Shown in pieces: positions 22,069 through 30,429 of a stretch of 34,797 bases of DNA. This DNA is from an uncultured Eubacteriales bacterium. Its GTDB lineage: Bacteria > Bacillota > Clostridia > Christensenellales > CAG-138. The translations under genes and the position numbers were made by a program. Location of the stretch: the NCBI GenBank assembly GCA_902794055.1, contig CADBGC010000005.1, positions 1-34,797 of the forward strand, written 5' to 3'. The notes below the pieces were generated by a model. It did no database searches and was not told the origin of the DNA. It worked only from the letters and a program-made list of their open reading frames with translations. How positions within the stretch are numbered: the first letter of the stretch is position 1; the number at the start of each line of letters is the position of its first letter.

Positions 22069-22674
22069 TTAAAACAGCTCGGGCAGCAGCTCGCGGAATG
22101 CCTCTTGAAGCGGCACGGCGATCTCCCGCATCGCGGGATGCGCGGCCTTTGCGCAGCGCAGGGCGAAGAAATGCCGCCATTCGCGCAGGTTCATCGTGCA
22201 GATAAACTCGGTTTTAAGGCTGTTCGGAAGAACGCTCCTTGCGTCCTCGGGCTTTGCGCCGTTTGCAAGCATATCCATATACGCCTTTTCCGCGCTCTCC
22301 ATCTCCGCCTTCCAAATTTCAAAAAGCCTTTCATTCTCCGCGAAATACGGGCGAATGAACGCGATGCCGCCGCCGAACTTTTCCGAATTATAGTTGCAAT
22401 ATCGCGTGCTTTCCTGCGAATAGCTTGCTATACGGTGGCGCACCCATTCATGCGAAACGCCGCGGTCGCAGATGATACGCACGCTGATACTTATATGCTC
22501 GATCGGGCTTTCATGCCCGCGCTCGATCAGAAACTTCACAAAGCGCGAAGCCGATTCCTCGGTCATCTTATCCTCGCTCTTGTAGCACACCCTGCCGCAA
22601 AGCTCGAGGTGCCGAAGCACTTCCTCCCTTTTCGGAGCGTTCAATATTTCAAAAGAGGGCTCAACTATCCTCAT
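22069..22674 (-). CDS. thyX: FAD-dependent thymidylate synthase
   Basis: 201 residues. The defining ThyX motif RHRxxSxxxxSxR is present as RHRIASYSQESTR, with SPIEHISISVRI upstream and LREWRHFFALRC toward the end, both family hallmarks. It makes dTMP from dUMP using methylenetetrahydrofolate, NADPH and FAD, in place of ThyA. dCMP deaminase, the source of dUMP, is immediately upstream (27-base gap), so the two form a dTMP-synthesis pair. Cytoplasmic homotetramer in the family. Confidence 0.97.
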   Translation of the reverse strand: MRIVEPSFEILNAPKREEVLRHLELCGRVCYKSEDKMTEESASRFVKFLIERGHESPIEHISISVRIICDRGVSHEWVRHRIASYSQESTRYCNYNSEKFGGGIAFIRPYFAENERLFEIWKAEMESAEKAYMDMLANGAKPEDARSVLPNSLKTEFICTMNLREWRHFFALRCAKAAHPAMREIAVPLQEAFRELLPELF

Positions 22675-22701
22675 TTTTTCTTATTTCCTTTGCGTTTTTT
22701 G

Positions 22702-23139
22702 TTATGCCTTGCGGCGCTTGATGCCGCCGTCCGCGGATTTTGAAACGATCTCCGCTATGCCCGCGTTCTTTATCATCCTCGAGCAGATAACGCAGGGCGC
22801 GGGCTCGGCAAGCTCGCCGTTCTGATCGAAGCCCGCAAGATAGATCGTTCCGTCCAGCATCAGGCTGCGCGGAGCGGAGATTATCGCGTTCTGCTCGGCG
22901 TGTACCGCCACGCATTTTTCGTACTGCTCGCCGTGCGGTATCCCGTTCGCCTCGCGCCAACATTCGCCGGTGTCGCAGCAGTTCGGCTCGCCCCTCGCCG
23001 CGCCGTTGTAGCCGGTGGAGATTATCTCGTCGTTCTTGATAATTACCGCGCCGTACTGCCTGCGAAGGCAAGTGGAGCGCTTCGCCACGCTCGCCGCGAT
23101 GGAAAGATAGTATTCGTCCTTGCTGATGCGGTTGTCCAT
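22702..23139 (-). CDS. Deoxycytidylate (dCMP) deaminase
   Basis: 145 residues starting MDNRISKDEYYLSIA. Zinc-site motifs: HAEQNAI with the catalytic Glu, and PCVICSRMI with two zinc Cys; an extra Cys pair in CCDTGECW matches the second structural zinc of this family. RRQYGAVIIKNDEIISTGYN is the core strand pair. It turns dCMP into dUMP for thyX directly downstream. Start at 23139 has GGGAG upstream. The longer frame to 23205 lacks a ribosome site. Confidence 0.92.
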   Translation of the reverse strand: MDNRISKDEYYLSIAASVAKRSTCLRRQYGAVIIKNDEIISTGYNGAARGEPNCCDTGECWREANGIPHGEQYEKCVAVHAEQNAIISAPRSLMLDGTIYLAGFDQNGELAEPAPCVICSRMIKNAGIAEIVSKSADGGIKRRKA

Positions 23140-23262
23140 GTTTTTCTCCCGAATGCCGTGGATTTGCCCAAAGGTAAGAGCGCGGCATTTGATTGATTTT
23201 ATCATTTTTTTGCGGAGTTTGCAATCACCAAAACCAAGTTTAGCATATCGTTAGAGTATGTA

Positions 23263-23291
23263 TTGAAATAATCCTCATTTTATGGTAATAT
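23263..23291 (+). promoter_or_regulatory. Strong promoter of the structured leader RNA
   Basis: TTGAAA (23263-23268) and TAATAT (23286-23291) with a 17-base spacer, immediately ahead of a highly structured 160-base sequence that ends in a terminator. Confidence 0.7.
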
Positions 23292-23296
23292 TGACG

Positions 23297-23460
23297 TGCT
23301 GCACAAGACTTATACTGACACACCGAGGATGGGATTCTGCTTCCGGCAGATTCGCATCTCCTTTTCCTCATCTTTCGGTGTGTGAAAATAGTTTTGTGCA
23401 GCAGCAAACGGAGCTCTGCGTTTTTGCAAGTGCGGCTCCGTTTGGGGCTGCACTTTTTTT
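23297..23460 (+). ncRNA. Structured leader RNA or small RNA with terminator/antiterminator
   Basis: Nested pairing: TGCTGCACAA (23297-23306) with TTGTGCAGCA (23394-23403); inside it ACACACCGA (23318-23326) with TCGGTGTGT (23375-23383); innermost TCTGC with GCAGA around TTCCG. Then CAAACGGAGC (23405-23414) pairs with GCTCCGTTTG (23435-23444), and the overlapping AAGTGCGGC/GCTGCACTT (23428-23455) makes a terminator with seven T. The last two structures exclude each other, as in an attenuator. No known riboswitch, T-box or SRP consensus fits. It could be an independent small RNA or a leader of the DUF4234 gene. Confidence 0.6.
23428..23460 (+). terminator. Intrinsic terminator of the structured RNA
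   Basis: A 9-bp stem AAGTGCGGC/GCTGCACTT with one G-T pair, followed by TTTTTTT (23454-23460). It lies 75 bases before the DUF4234 start codon. Confidence 0.75.
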
Positions 23461-23535
23461 ATACCTTGGAAGCAGATCGATACAGAGAGGAGGTTAACTC
23501 ATCGATTTGCTAATATTGTTAAAATGGAGGTTTTC

Positions 23536-24507
23536 ATGGAAAAACACGTTGAAAATAGAAACAATGTCCTAAGTTTGATATCGGCTGTAATTCTTGCGGT
23601 CGCACTTCTTCTCGAGGCTATATATACTCGCTTGCCTTGGTCTTTTATGGATTCTCTGAAGAGCAATCCGTCCTTGCTGTTGCTTTTTGCCAGCCTTATA
23701 ATACTTATTGTTGGTTTTTTACTCAAAAGAACCGCGCTCATTGCGGCAATAGGCTTCATCGTTCTAAGCGTCTACTACGGACTAAATTTGTTCTTGGGAA
23801 TTCGAAGTTTAAGTTCCTTAACTATCATTTGGCTGTTGTTTCCAATCATCGGCAGTCTTCTCGCAGCAGTAGTATGTTTTCTTGTGAACAAGAAAGCATA
23901 TGCCCCAAACAAGGTTGATGTATTGCTCGGAGCGACACTGCTTGTTCTATTCGTGGCATACTTCATCATTTTTTATTATAGGATGCGAGAGTTTGTGTTG
24001 TGGATCAACTGGTCTCAAATGATTACTGTCAATCTTTTGGGTGTCATCGGTGCTCTACTCCAGTTGATTGGAACCACTTTGGGAATCGCATCACTAACTG
24101 CATCAGATGGAAAGCTGAAAAAAACAATCGTTCGCTCTGACGGCAGTATGATTGAGTTCAATCTCGGTTATTTCAATTTATTCATTCATATTCTTCTCAT
24201 CTTGGTAACAACCGGAATTTGGTCTGTAATATGGGTTTACCGAACCACGCGCTACACCAATCAAGTTAAGGACTTGGAGGAGCGCATACCGATTCGCAAG
24301 CTGCTTCTCTGCCTTTTCGTTCCGTTCTACATAATCTATTGGAATTACGTAACCGCAAAGCGTATCGATATGATCGCTGAGGAAAACGGGGTGAAGACGG
24401 ATGCCAAAATTGCCGTGCTTTGCTTAGTGTTTTCATTCCTGCTGAATATTGCGCCGCCGATAATCATGCAGAGCAGGATAAACAAGATTGCAAAGAGCAT
24501 TCGATGA
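23536..24507 (+). CDS. Multi-pass membrane protein with C-terminal DUF4234
   Basis: 323 residues. At least eight hydrophobic segments: VLSLISAVILAVALLLEAIY, LLLLFASLIILIVGFL, ALIAAIGFIVLSVYYGL, TIIWLLFPIIGSLLAAVVCF, LGATLLVLFVAYFIIFYY, LLGVIGALLQLIGTTLGIA, ILLILVTTGIWSVIWVY and KIAVLCLVFSFLLNIAPPII. A cytoplasmic stretch KDLEERIPIRKLLLCLFVPF and YIIYWNYVTAKRIDMI carries the DUF4234 pattern. Function unknown. Start ATG 23536 has GGAGG 6 bases upstream. The only gene downstream of the structured leader. It is AT-richer than neighbours, suggesting acquisition or lineage-specific origin. Confidence 0.8.
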   Translation: MEKHVENRNNVLSLISAVILAVALLLEAIYTRLPWSFMDSLKSNPSLLLLFASLIILIVGFLLKRTALIAAIGFIVLSVYYGLNLFLGIRSLSSLTIIWLLFPIIGSLLAAVVCFLVNKKAYAPNKVDVLLGATLLVLFVAYFIIFYYRMREFVLWINWSQMITVNLLGVIGALLQLIGTTLGIASLTASDGKLKKTIVRSDGSMIEFNLGYFNLFIHILLILVTTGIWSVIWVYRTTRYTNQVKDLEERIPIRKLLLCLFVPFYIIYWNYVTAKRIDMIAEENGVKTDAKIAVLCLVFSFLLNIAPPIIMQSRINKIAKSIR

Positions 24508-24591
24508 AGCGAACCCGCCGCGCGGAAGGCGAGCGAAGCGAGAGCGGAAGTGCGGCGGTGCGCGGTTTTGCATACGCTGCCTTAAATGATG

Positions 24592-24625
24592 AAGCCGCTT
24601 GGGAGCGCACCCAAAGCGGCTTTTT
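24592..24625 (+). terminator. Intrinsic terminator after the DUF4234 gene
   Basis: AAGCCGCTTGGG pairs with CCCAAAGCGGCTT (one bulge) around AGCGCA, followed by TTTTT. It serves the plus-strand gene; the convergent glgP operon ends just beyond. Confidence 0.8.
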
Positions 24626-24662
24626 ACGTTTCATATTGAGTTTATCCCGCCTTCAGTGCGAG

Positions 24663-25034
24663 CTATTCGCCCTCGCCTTTAACGATATCCGCAAGCTCGA
24701 AATAATAATCCTCGGTCAGCACCGACACCTTCGACGTGTTGTTCTTCATAAACACGCTGAACGCCTTTTTGCCCTTTTTGCAGCAGATATTGTAAACGAT
24801 ATCCGCCGCCATGCCGTTGATCTCATCAAAGCGCCGCATAAGCTCATCGGCGCTGTATTCATCGCCGTGAACGGTGCGAAGGTCCTTTTCCGCCTTTTCG
24901 CGCATCTTGATCCTCTCAAGCTTTACGCCGCCCAATCTGAGCGTTTCCATGAATTCCGGCACGGTGGTCTCCCTCTCCAGCTCAAAGCCGATCGAATACG
25001 ATCCCAGCACGCTGAAACAGCTTATCCTTTTCAT
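24663..25034 (-). CDS. Conserved-looking small protein of unknown function downstream of glgP
   Basis: 123 residues, mixed charged, no membrane segment or signal. Begins MKRISCFSVLGSYSIGFELE and contains MRREK-like helices and an MRRFDEINGMAADIVYNICC stretch with a Cys pair; ends YYFELADIVKGEGE. I do not recognise a family. GAGG lies 5 bases before the ATG, and the gene starts 25 bases after the glgP stop, so it is probably co-transcribed with glgP. The spacing suggests it is a real gene and could bind or regulate glycogen enzymes, but nothing in the sequence proves this. Confidence 0.6.
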   Translation of the reverse strand: MKRISCFSVLGSYSIGFELERETTVPEFMETLRLGGVKLERIKMREKAEKDLRTVHGDEYSADELMRRFDEINGMAADIVYNICCKKGKKAFSVFMKNNTSKVSVLTEDYYFELADIVKGEGE

Positions 25035-25059
25035 ATTGCCTCAAAAAAATTCCTTTGCT

Positions 25060-27435
25060 TTATCTATCTTCGGCCTGAACGCGCTCTATATGCCAGATCT
25101 CGCTCGCATACTCCTTGATGGTGCGGTCGCTCGAGAACTTGCCCGCGTTCACGGTGTTCATCAGGCATTTCTTTGCGAAGGTCCTTTCGTCGCGCGTGTC
25201 GTAGATCGCGCGGAGCTTGGCGCGGATGTAATCCTCGAAATCGTAGAGATTGAAATAGTAATCGGGCTTGCGCCAGTCGCCGGTCAGAAGAGAATCGTAG
25301 ATCTCGCGGAACACGCGCACGCTGTCGCCGTCGCTGGCGATGCTGCCGTCCACAAGGCTGTCCACGGCTCTGCGCACGATATGGCTTTCGTTGTAGACCG
25401 TGCGAGGGTTGTAGTGCGGGCGGAGCCTCGCAAGCTCATCCACCTTCGCGCCGAAGATGTAGTTATTGCTTTCGCCCGCGCATTCGACTATCTCGATATT
25501 CGCGCCGTCGTAGGTGCCGAGGGTAACCGCGCCGTTCAGCATGAACTTCATATTGCCCGTGCCGCTCGCCTCGGTGCCCGCGGGGGAGATCTGCTCGGAG
25601 ATATCCGCGGCGGGGATGATATGCTCGGCATAGGAGCAGTTGTAGTTCTGAACGAACACAACGCGGATGCGCCCGTTCACCTCGGGATCGTTATTTATCC
25701 TGTTTGCGATCTCGTTGATAAACTTGATAACGTTCTTCGCCATGATATAGCCCGGCGCGGCCTTCGCACCGAAGATGAACGCCACCTTGGGCAGATCGCC
25801 GAGGCCGCCCTGCTTTATCTCCTTATAGATATGCACGATCGAAAGCGCGTTCATAAGCTGGCGCTTGTATTCATGCATACGCTTCACCTGCACGTCGAAA
25901 ACGAACTCGGGCGGTATCTTCACGCCCTCCTTCTGCTCGATCAGCGCGGAAAGCTTCTCTTTAAGCGCCTTTTTAACGCCGATGAACTCGTCTATCAGCG
26001 CGTCGTCGATCATGGGTTCAAGCTGCTTTATCTCGTCCAGCTCCGTGAGGAAGCCGTAGCCGATGCGCTCGCCGATAAGCCTCGTCAGCCCCGGGTTGCA
26101 AAGGCCGAGGAAGCGGCGCTGGGTGATGCCATTCGTTTTATTTTGGAATCTTTCGGGGAAAACCTTGTACCAGTCGTTCAGCACCTCGTTTTTAAGAAGC
26201 TCGGAATGTATCCTTGCAACGCCGTTTACGTAGGTTGAAACGTAGGTCGCAAGCCTCGCCATGTGTATTTTTCCGCCCTCGATAATGCGCATATTGTTGA
26301 GCATATCGCCATAGATTCCGCGTGCGGAAAGATCGGCGTTCAGATGCGCATCTATGCGCTCCACGATCTCGAGGATATGCGGAATAACTCTTCCGAAAAG
26401 CTCGATATCCCATTTTTCAAGCGCCTCGCTCATCAGGGTGTGGTTCGTGTAGCTGAAGGTGCGCCTTGCAATATCGAGCGCATCCTCAAAGCTCTTGCCC
26501 TCGTTCATAAGCAGGCGAACGAGCTCGGGAATGCTGACGGTGGGATGCGTGTCGTTGAGCTGAACGGCGTTCATCTCGGCGAAGTTGTCGATATTTCCGA
26601 AAACGCGCTTATGCCGCCTCAGCGCATCCTGAAGCGATGCGCTCGAGAGGAAATATTGCTGCCTAAGGCGAAGCTTTTTGCCCTCGGCCGTGCTGTCGTT
26701 GGGGTAGAGCACCCTCGTTATATCCTCAACGGAGTTCTTTTCGCGCACCGCAAGCGCGTATTCCTGCGAATTGAACGCGGCAAAATCGAATTCTTCAACA
26801 GCCTCGCTCTGGAAGAGGCGGAGCGTTCCGACCGTGGATGTGTTGTAGCCGATAACGGGCATATCATAGGGCACGGCAAGCACCTTGCGGTCGCCGAAAT
26901 CGACGGTGAGGGTCTTATCATCCCTTCTGCGGCTCCATGGGTCGCCCTGCTTCTGCCAGTCGTCCGCCTTTTCGGCCTGGAAGCCGTTTATGAATTCCTG
27001 CTTGAAAAGGCCGAATTTATAGCGGATGCCGTAGCCGTCGAGCGGCAGATCGTGGGTCGCCGCGCTGTCCAAAAAGCACGCCGCAAGCCTGCCGAGGCCG
27101 CCGTTGCCGAGTGCGCAGTCCTCGATATCCTCCATAATAGCGATATCCACGCCGCGAAGCGAAAGCAGGCGCTTCACCTCATCGAGCAGCTTGAGCGAAA
27201 AAAGGTTATTATACACCATGCGCCCCGTCAGATACTCGGCCGAGATATAGTACGCCCTTCTGCCCTTCTCGCGGGCACGGCGGCTCCTGCGCCAATCGTC
27301 CGCAATAGCGCGCATTACCGCGCTTGAGATCGCCCTGTGAAGCTGCTGCGCGCTCGCCTCCTGAAGCTCGACCTGATAATCGCCGCGAAGCACGTCCTCG
27401 GTGCTTCTCAAAATGCCCTTTGCATCCATCAACAT
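25060..27435 (-). CDS. glgP: Glycogen phosphorylase
   Basis: 791 residues, full length for the GT35 family. Conserved blocks: RRAYYISAEYLTGRM, CALGNGGLGRLAACFLDS, LNDTHPTVSIPELVRLL, TNGITQRRFLGLCNP, and the PLP-lysine site EASGTGNMKFMLNGAVTLGT. It releases glucose-1-phosphate from glycogen ends. The start MLMDAKG has AAGGA just upstream; the internal ATG two codons later is equally placed. It follows dusB with a 35-base gap in a minus-strand operon dapF-dusB-glgP. Phosphoglucomutase, which uses its product, lies at 31461-33206, and the branching enzyme at 16300-18123. Confidence 0.97.
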   Translation of the reverse strand: MLMDAKGILRSTEDVLRGDYQVELQEASAQQLHRAISSAVMRAIADDWRRSRRAREKGRRAYYISAEYLTGRMVYNNLFSLKLLDEVKRLLSLRGVDIAIMEDIEDCALGNGGLGRLAACFLDSAATHDLPLDGYGIRYKFGLFKQEFINGFQAEKADDWQKQGDPWSRRRDDKTLTVDFGDRKVLAVPYDMPVIGYNTSTVGTLRLFQSEAVEEFDFAAFNSQEYALAVREKNSVEDITRVLYPNDSTAEGKKLRLRQQYFLSSASLQDALRRHKRVFGNIDNFAEMNAVQLNDTHPTVSIPELVRLLMNEGKSFEDALDIARRTFSYTNHTLMSEALEKWDIELFGRVIPHILEIVERIDAHLNADLSARGIYGDMLNNMRIIEGGKIHMARLATYVSTYVNGVARIHSELLKNEVLNDWYKVFPERFQNKTNGITQRRFLGLCNPGLTRLIGERIGYGFLTELDEIKQLEPMIDDALIDEFIGVKKALKEKLSALIEQKEGVKIPPEFVFDVQVKRMHEYKRQLMNALSIVHIYKEIKQGGLGDLPKVAFIFGAKAAPGYIMAKNVIKFINEIANRINNDPEVNGRIRVVFVQNYNCSYAEHIIPAADISEQISPAGTEASGTGNMKFMLNGAVTLGTYDGANIEIVECAGESNNYIFGAKVDELARLRPHYNPRTVYNESHIVRRAVDSLVDGSIASDGDSVRVFREIYDSLLTGDWRKPDYYFNLYDFEDYIRAKLRAIYDTRDERTFAKKCLMNTVNAGKFSSDRTIKEYASEIWHIERVQAEDR

Positions 27436-27470
27436 ATTTCCTTGCTCCTATCTGAAACCTTTTGGTATTG

Positions 27471-28523
27471 TTAAGCGTTTATAAAGCTTTCGCGCTCGTC
27501 ACGGAAGGCGCGAATAAGGCTTATCAACTCCTCCGCATCCGCGCAGGTATTGACGCGCCGCCGAAGCTCGTTGCTGCCGTACATCCCCTTGACGTACCAC
27601 GCGATATGCTTGCGCATATCCACGAACGCGCCGCCATGACCCGAAATGTATTCCTCGATATGGCGGATAGCTGTGTCGAGCCTTTCGCTCTCGCTCGGCT
27701 TTACATAGTTTTCGCCGAAAAGCGCCGCTTTTATCTCCGAAAAGATAAACGGATCGCCCTGTGAGCCTCGCGCGACCATCAGCGCTGCGCAGCCCGTGCT
27801 TTCAAGCATAGTAAGAGCGCTTTCGCCCGAAAAGATATCGCCGTTGCCGATGACGGGAATATTCACCGCATCGACCACGCTTTTTATCAATTCCCGATCG
27901 GCTTTTCCCGAATACATCTGCATGCGCGTTCTGCCGTGAACCGTTACAAACGCCGCGCCGCTTTTTTCCGCGATTCGGGCAAATTCCACGGCGTTTACGG
28001 AATTTTCGTCCCAGCCCTTGCGGAATTTAACGCTGACGGGAACGGGCGAAGCCTTGACCACCGCTTCGATGATCTTTCCCGCAAGCGCGGGGTTTTTCAT
28101 CAGCGCCGAGCCGTCGCCGTTACTCGTTATCTTCGGCGCGGGGCAGCCCATGTTTATATCCACGATGCTGACTTCACTACTTGAAACGAGCCCGTCAAAC
28201 AGCCTTTGCACGGTTTCGGCGATTATCGCGGGATCGTGCCCGAAGAGCTGAACGCCGCAGGGCTTTTCGGCTTCCGAAATGGAGATAAGCTCCTGCGTTT
28301 TGCGGTTTTTATAGTGAAGCCCGTTCGCGCTGACCATCTCGGTGAAGGTATAGTCGCAGCCCCGCTCGATGCAGAGCCGCCTAAACGCGCTGTCCGTAAT
28401 GCCCGCCATCGGCGCAAGCAGCACAGGCACGGGTGAAACCGCAGCCGCTCCATCGCGCTTTTCGCAGCGAAGCAGCTTAAAAAGCCTTTCACTCTTTGGA
28501 TTTTTCAAGTGAAAGCCGCTCAT
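27471..28523 (-). CDS. dusB: tRNA-dihydrouridine synthase (DusB family)
   Basis: 350 residues. A TIM-barrel flavoenzyme that reduces uridine in the D-loop of tRNA. Motifs: VLLAPMAGITDSAFRRLC (FMN loop), FTEMVSANGL, VDINMGCPAPKIT (with the catalytic Cys), VSVKFRKGWDE, VHGRTRMQMYSGKAD, and IPVIGNGDIFSGESA. The C-terminal helical domain is present (DMRKHIAWYVKGM). The N-terminal 30 residues (SGFHLKNPKSERLFKLLRCE) are an extension before the usual start. Its ATG overlaps the dapF stop by 4 bases. Confidence 0.95.
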   Translation of the reverse strand: MSGFHLKNPKSERLFKLLRCEKRDGAAAVSPVPVLLAPMAGITDSAFRRLCIERGCDYTFTEMVSANGLHYKNRKTQELISISEAEKPCGVQLFGHDPAIIAETVQRLFDGLVSSSEVSIVDINMGCPAPKITSNGDGSALMKNPALAGKIIEAVVKASPVPVSVKFRKGWDENSVNAVEFARIAEKSGAAFVTVHGRTRMQMYSGKADRELIKSVVDAVNIPVIGNGDIFSGESALTMLESTGCAALMVARGSQGDPFIFSEIKAALFGENYVKPSESERLDTAIRHIEEYISGHGGAFVDMRKHIAWYVKGMYGSNELRRRVNTCADAEELISLIRAFRDERESFINA

Positions 28524-29359
28524 TCGTAATCATAGAACACACCCTCGCAAACGGTCTTTGCGGGGCCGAACATATAGATGGAGTTATCCTCAAGCCACTC
28601 GATCTCGAGCGTTCCGAGCTCAACGTGAACGTTCACCTTCCTGCCCGTGAAGCCCGCGAGTATGCAGGCCACGGCCGAAGCGCAGGCGCCGGTTCCGCAG
28701 CAGAGCGTGCAGCCGCAGCCGCGCTCCCATGCGCGCATGATGATATTTTCCTCGTCTATTACCTGAACGAAGTCCACATTCGTTCTCTTGGGGAAGATGG
28801 GGCTTCGCTCGATATCCTTGCCGTAGTATTCAACGTCCGTCAAGTCCGCATCGTCCACGAAGGCGACTGTATGCGGAACGCCGGTGTTCACGCTGGTCAC
28901 GGTGAACCTTCTTCCATGCGAAAACAGGCTTTTCTGCTGAAATTCGCCCTCGGCGGCAACGGGGATATCTGCGCAGTCGAGCTTGGGCTCGCCCATGTTC
29001 ACGCCGATGCCGATGACCTCGCCGTTTTCAACCACCGCTTTGGGGTGCTTGATGCCCGAGAGCGTTTCAACGGTGAATTCGGTCTTATTAAGTATGCCCT
29101 TTTCGATGCAGAATTTTACGAAGCAGCGGATGCCGTTGCCGCACATCTCCGCTTCGCTGCCGTCGATATTGAGTATAAGCATCTTTATATCGGCGATATC
29201 CGAATTGCGAACTATCAGTATGCTGTCCGCGCCCACGCCGGTGTTGCGGTGCAGAATGCGCTCCGCAAAGCCGTTTATATCCTTTATCCGCTCCTCGCGG
29301 TCGTCCACCAGCACCATGTCGTTGCCGAGTCCGTGCATCTTTGCAAATTCAAATTTCAT
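28520..29359 (-). CDS. dapF: Diaminopimelate epimerase
   Basis: 279 residues. It interconverts LL- and meso-diaminopimelate for lysine and cell-wall synthesis. The two catalytic cysteines are in EMCGNGIRCF and CCGTGACASA; KMHGLGNDMVLVDD near the start and the substrate motif GVPHTVAFVDD are also typical. Full length for the family. First gene of the minus-strand run dapF-dusB-glgP; dusB overlaps its stop codon. Upstream lies a dispersed repeat and then the exonuclease gene. Confidence 0.96.
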   Translation of the reverse strand: MKFEFAKMHGLGNDMVLVDDREERIKDINGFAERILHRNTGVGADSILIVRNSDIADIKMLILNIDGSEAEMCGNGIRCFVKFCIEKGILNKTEFTVETLSGIKHPKAVVENGEVIGIGVNMGEPKLDCADIPVAAEGEFQQKSLFSHGRRFTVTSVNTGVPHTVAFVDDADLTDVEYYGKDIERSPIFPKRTNVDFVQVIDEENIIMRAWERGCGCTLCCGTGACASAVACILAGFTGRKVNVHVELGTLEIEWLEDNSIYMFGPAKTVCEGVFYDYE

Positions 29360-29409
29360 AGTTGTTTACCACACATTTTAAATCTTTTGAAACGGTTGAT
29401 GAAACAGGT

Positions 29410-29510
29410 TTCAAATCCCTTCGGGATTTGTGCAGGTATCCACCTCATCCGTCTTCGCGGCGCGCTGCGCCGCCTCAGCCACCTTACCCTCGAAGGGGAA
29501 GGCTTTAACT
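29410..29510 (-). repeat. Dispersed palindromic repeat, copy A
   Basis: Contains CAAATCCCTTCGGGATTTG, CCACCTCATCCGTC and ACCCTCGAAGGGGAAGGCTT. The same three elements in the same order recur at 31190-31290, and the last two occur inverted at 31040-31112. It fills the gap between dapF and the exonuclease gene. Confidence 0.7.
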
Positions 29511-29512
29511 AT

Positions 29513-30268
29513 TCATTTAAGAACAAGCCCCACCGGGCAATGATCGCTGCCCATAATTTCGGGGTAGATGAGCGCATCCTCTACCCTCTCCATCAGCCGC
29601 TCGCTGACCACGAAATAGTCTATGCGCCAGCCCGTGTTCCTTTCCCTTGCCTTGAACATATAGCTCCACCAGCTATAGGCATCGGTTCTGTCGGGGTAGA
29701 GCCTGCGGAAGCTGTCCGCAAAGCCCGCATCAAGAAGCGCGGTGAACTTTTCGCGCTCCTCGTTCGTGAAGCCCGCGTTGCCGACGTTTGATTTCGCATT
29801 TTTAAGGTCGATCTCCTGATGCGCCACATTCATATCGCCGCAAACGATAACGGGCTTTTTCGCATCGAGCGAAACGAGATATTCGCGGAAGGCATCCTCC
29901 CAGCGGCAGCGGAACTCGAGCCTTGTAAGCTCCCGCTGCGCGTTCGGCGTGTAGACCGTTACGAAGTAAAAATCCTCGAATTCAAGCGTTATCACGCGCC
30001 CTTCGCCCTCAAACTCCGCATCGCCGCCCATGCCGTAACTCGCCGAAAGCGGCTCGGCCTTGGTGAAAACCGCCGTGCCCGAATAGCCCTTCTTTTCAGC
30101 ATAATGCCAGTAGGCGTGATACCCCTCGGGCGCAAAATCTATCTGCCCTTCCTGCAACTTGGTTTCCTGCAAAGCGAAGATATCCGCGCTTTCGGCGGTA
30201 AAAAAGTCGTTAAAGCCCTTGCCCATGCAGGCACGAAGGCCGTTGACGTTCCATGAAATAAGTTTCAT
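29513..30268 (-). CDS. xth: Exodeoxyribonuclease III / AP endonuclease
   Basis: 251 residues, the ExoA/Xth family of exonuclease-endonuclease-phosphatase fold. MKLISWNVNGLRAC at the start, ADIFALQETKLQ (metal Glu), VTVYTPNAQ, CGDMNVAHQEIDL (Asp and Asn), NTGWRIDYFVVS and GSDHCPVGL (catalytic Asp-His) are all present. It cuts DNA at abasic sites in base-excision repair. Start at 30268 is chosen because GGAGAAAACG lies directly ahead; an in-frame ATG at 30280 overlaps that site. It complements the AlkD-like glycosylase at 6869, which creates abasic sites. Confidence 0.95.
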   Translation of the reverse strand: MKLISWNVNGLRACMGKGFNDFFTAESADIFALQETKLQEGQIDFAPEGYHAYWHYAEKKGYSGTAVFTKAEPLSASYGMGGDAEFEGEGRVITLEFEDFYFVTVYTPNAQRELTRLEFRCRWEDAFREYLVSLDAKKPVIVCGDMNVAHQEIDLKNAKSNVGNAGFTNEEREKFTALLDAGFADSFRRLYPDRTDAYSWWSYMFKARERNTGWRIDYFVVSERLMERVEDALIYPEIMGSDHCPVGLVLK

Positions 30269-30358
30269 CGTTTTCTCCATTCCATAAGGAATATTTATTC
30301 ATTTTATTATACCCTGTTTCGGCAGTGCGTTCAAGTATATTAGCCCCGCTCAAGGCGC

Positions 30359-30396
30359 AAAAAACGGGCAAACCGGAGCTTTCTCCGATTTGCCCG
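30359..30396 (-). terminator. Intrinsic terminator of the membrane-protein gene
   Basis: CGGGCAAA with TTTGCCCG and inner CGGAG with CTCCG form a strong stem. On the minus strand it is followed by TTTTTT (30364-30359). Confidence 0.75.
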
Positions 30397-30429
30397 CATA
30401 CAGCCGCATTATGAGCGGTTCATTTGGCA

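Noticed and set aside
23297..23460. SRP RNA, T-box leader or known riboswitch
   Set aside because: The SRP helix-8 words, the T-box AGGGTGGNACCGCG word and common riboswitch cores are not present on either strand.
24874..26238. 454-residue plus-strand frame
   Set aside because: Antisense of glycogen phosphorylase; no ribosome site or family signal.
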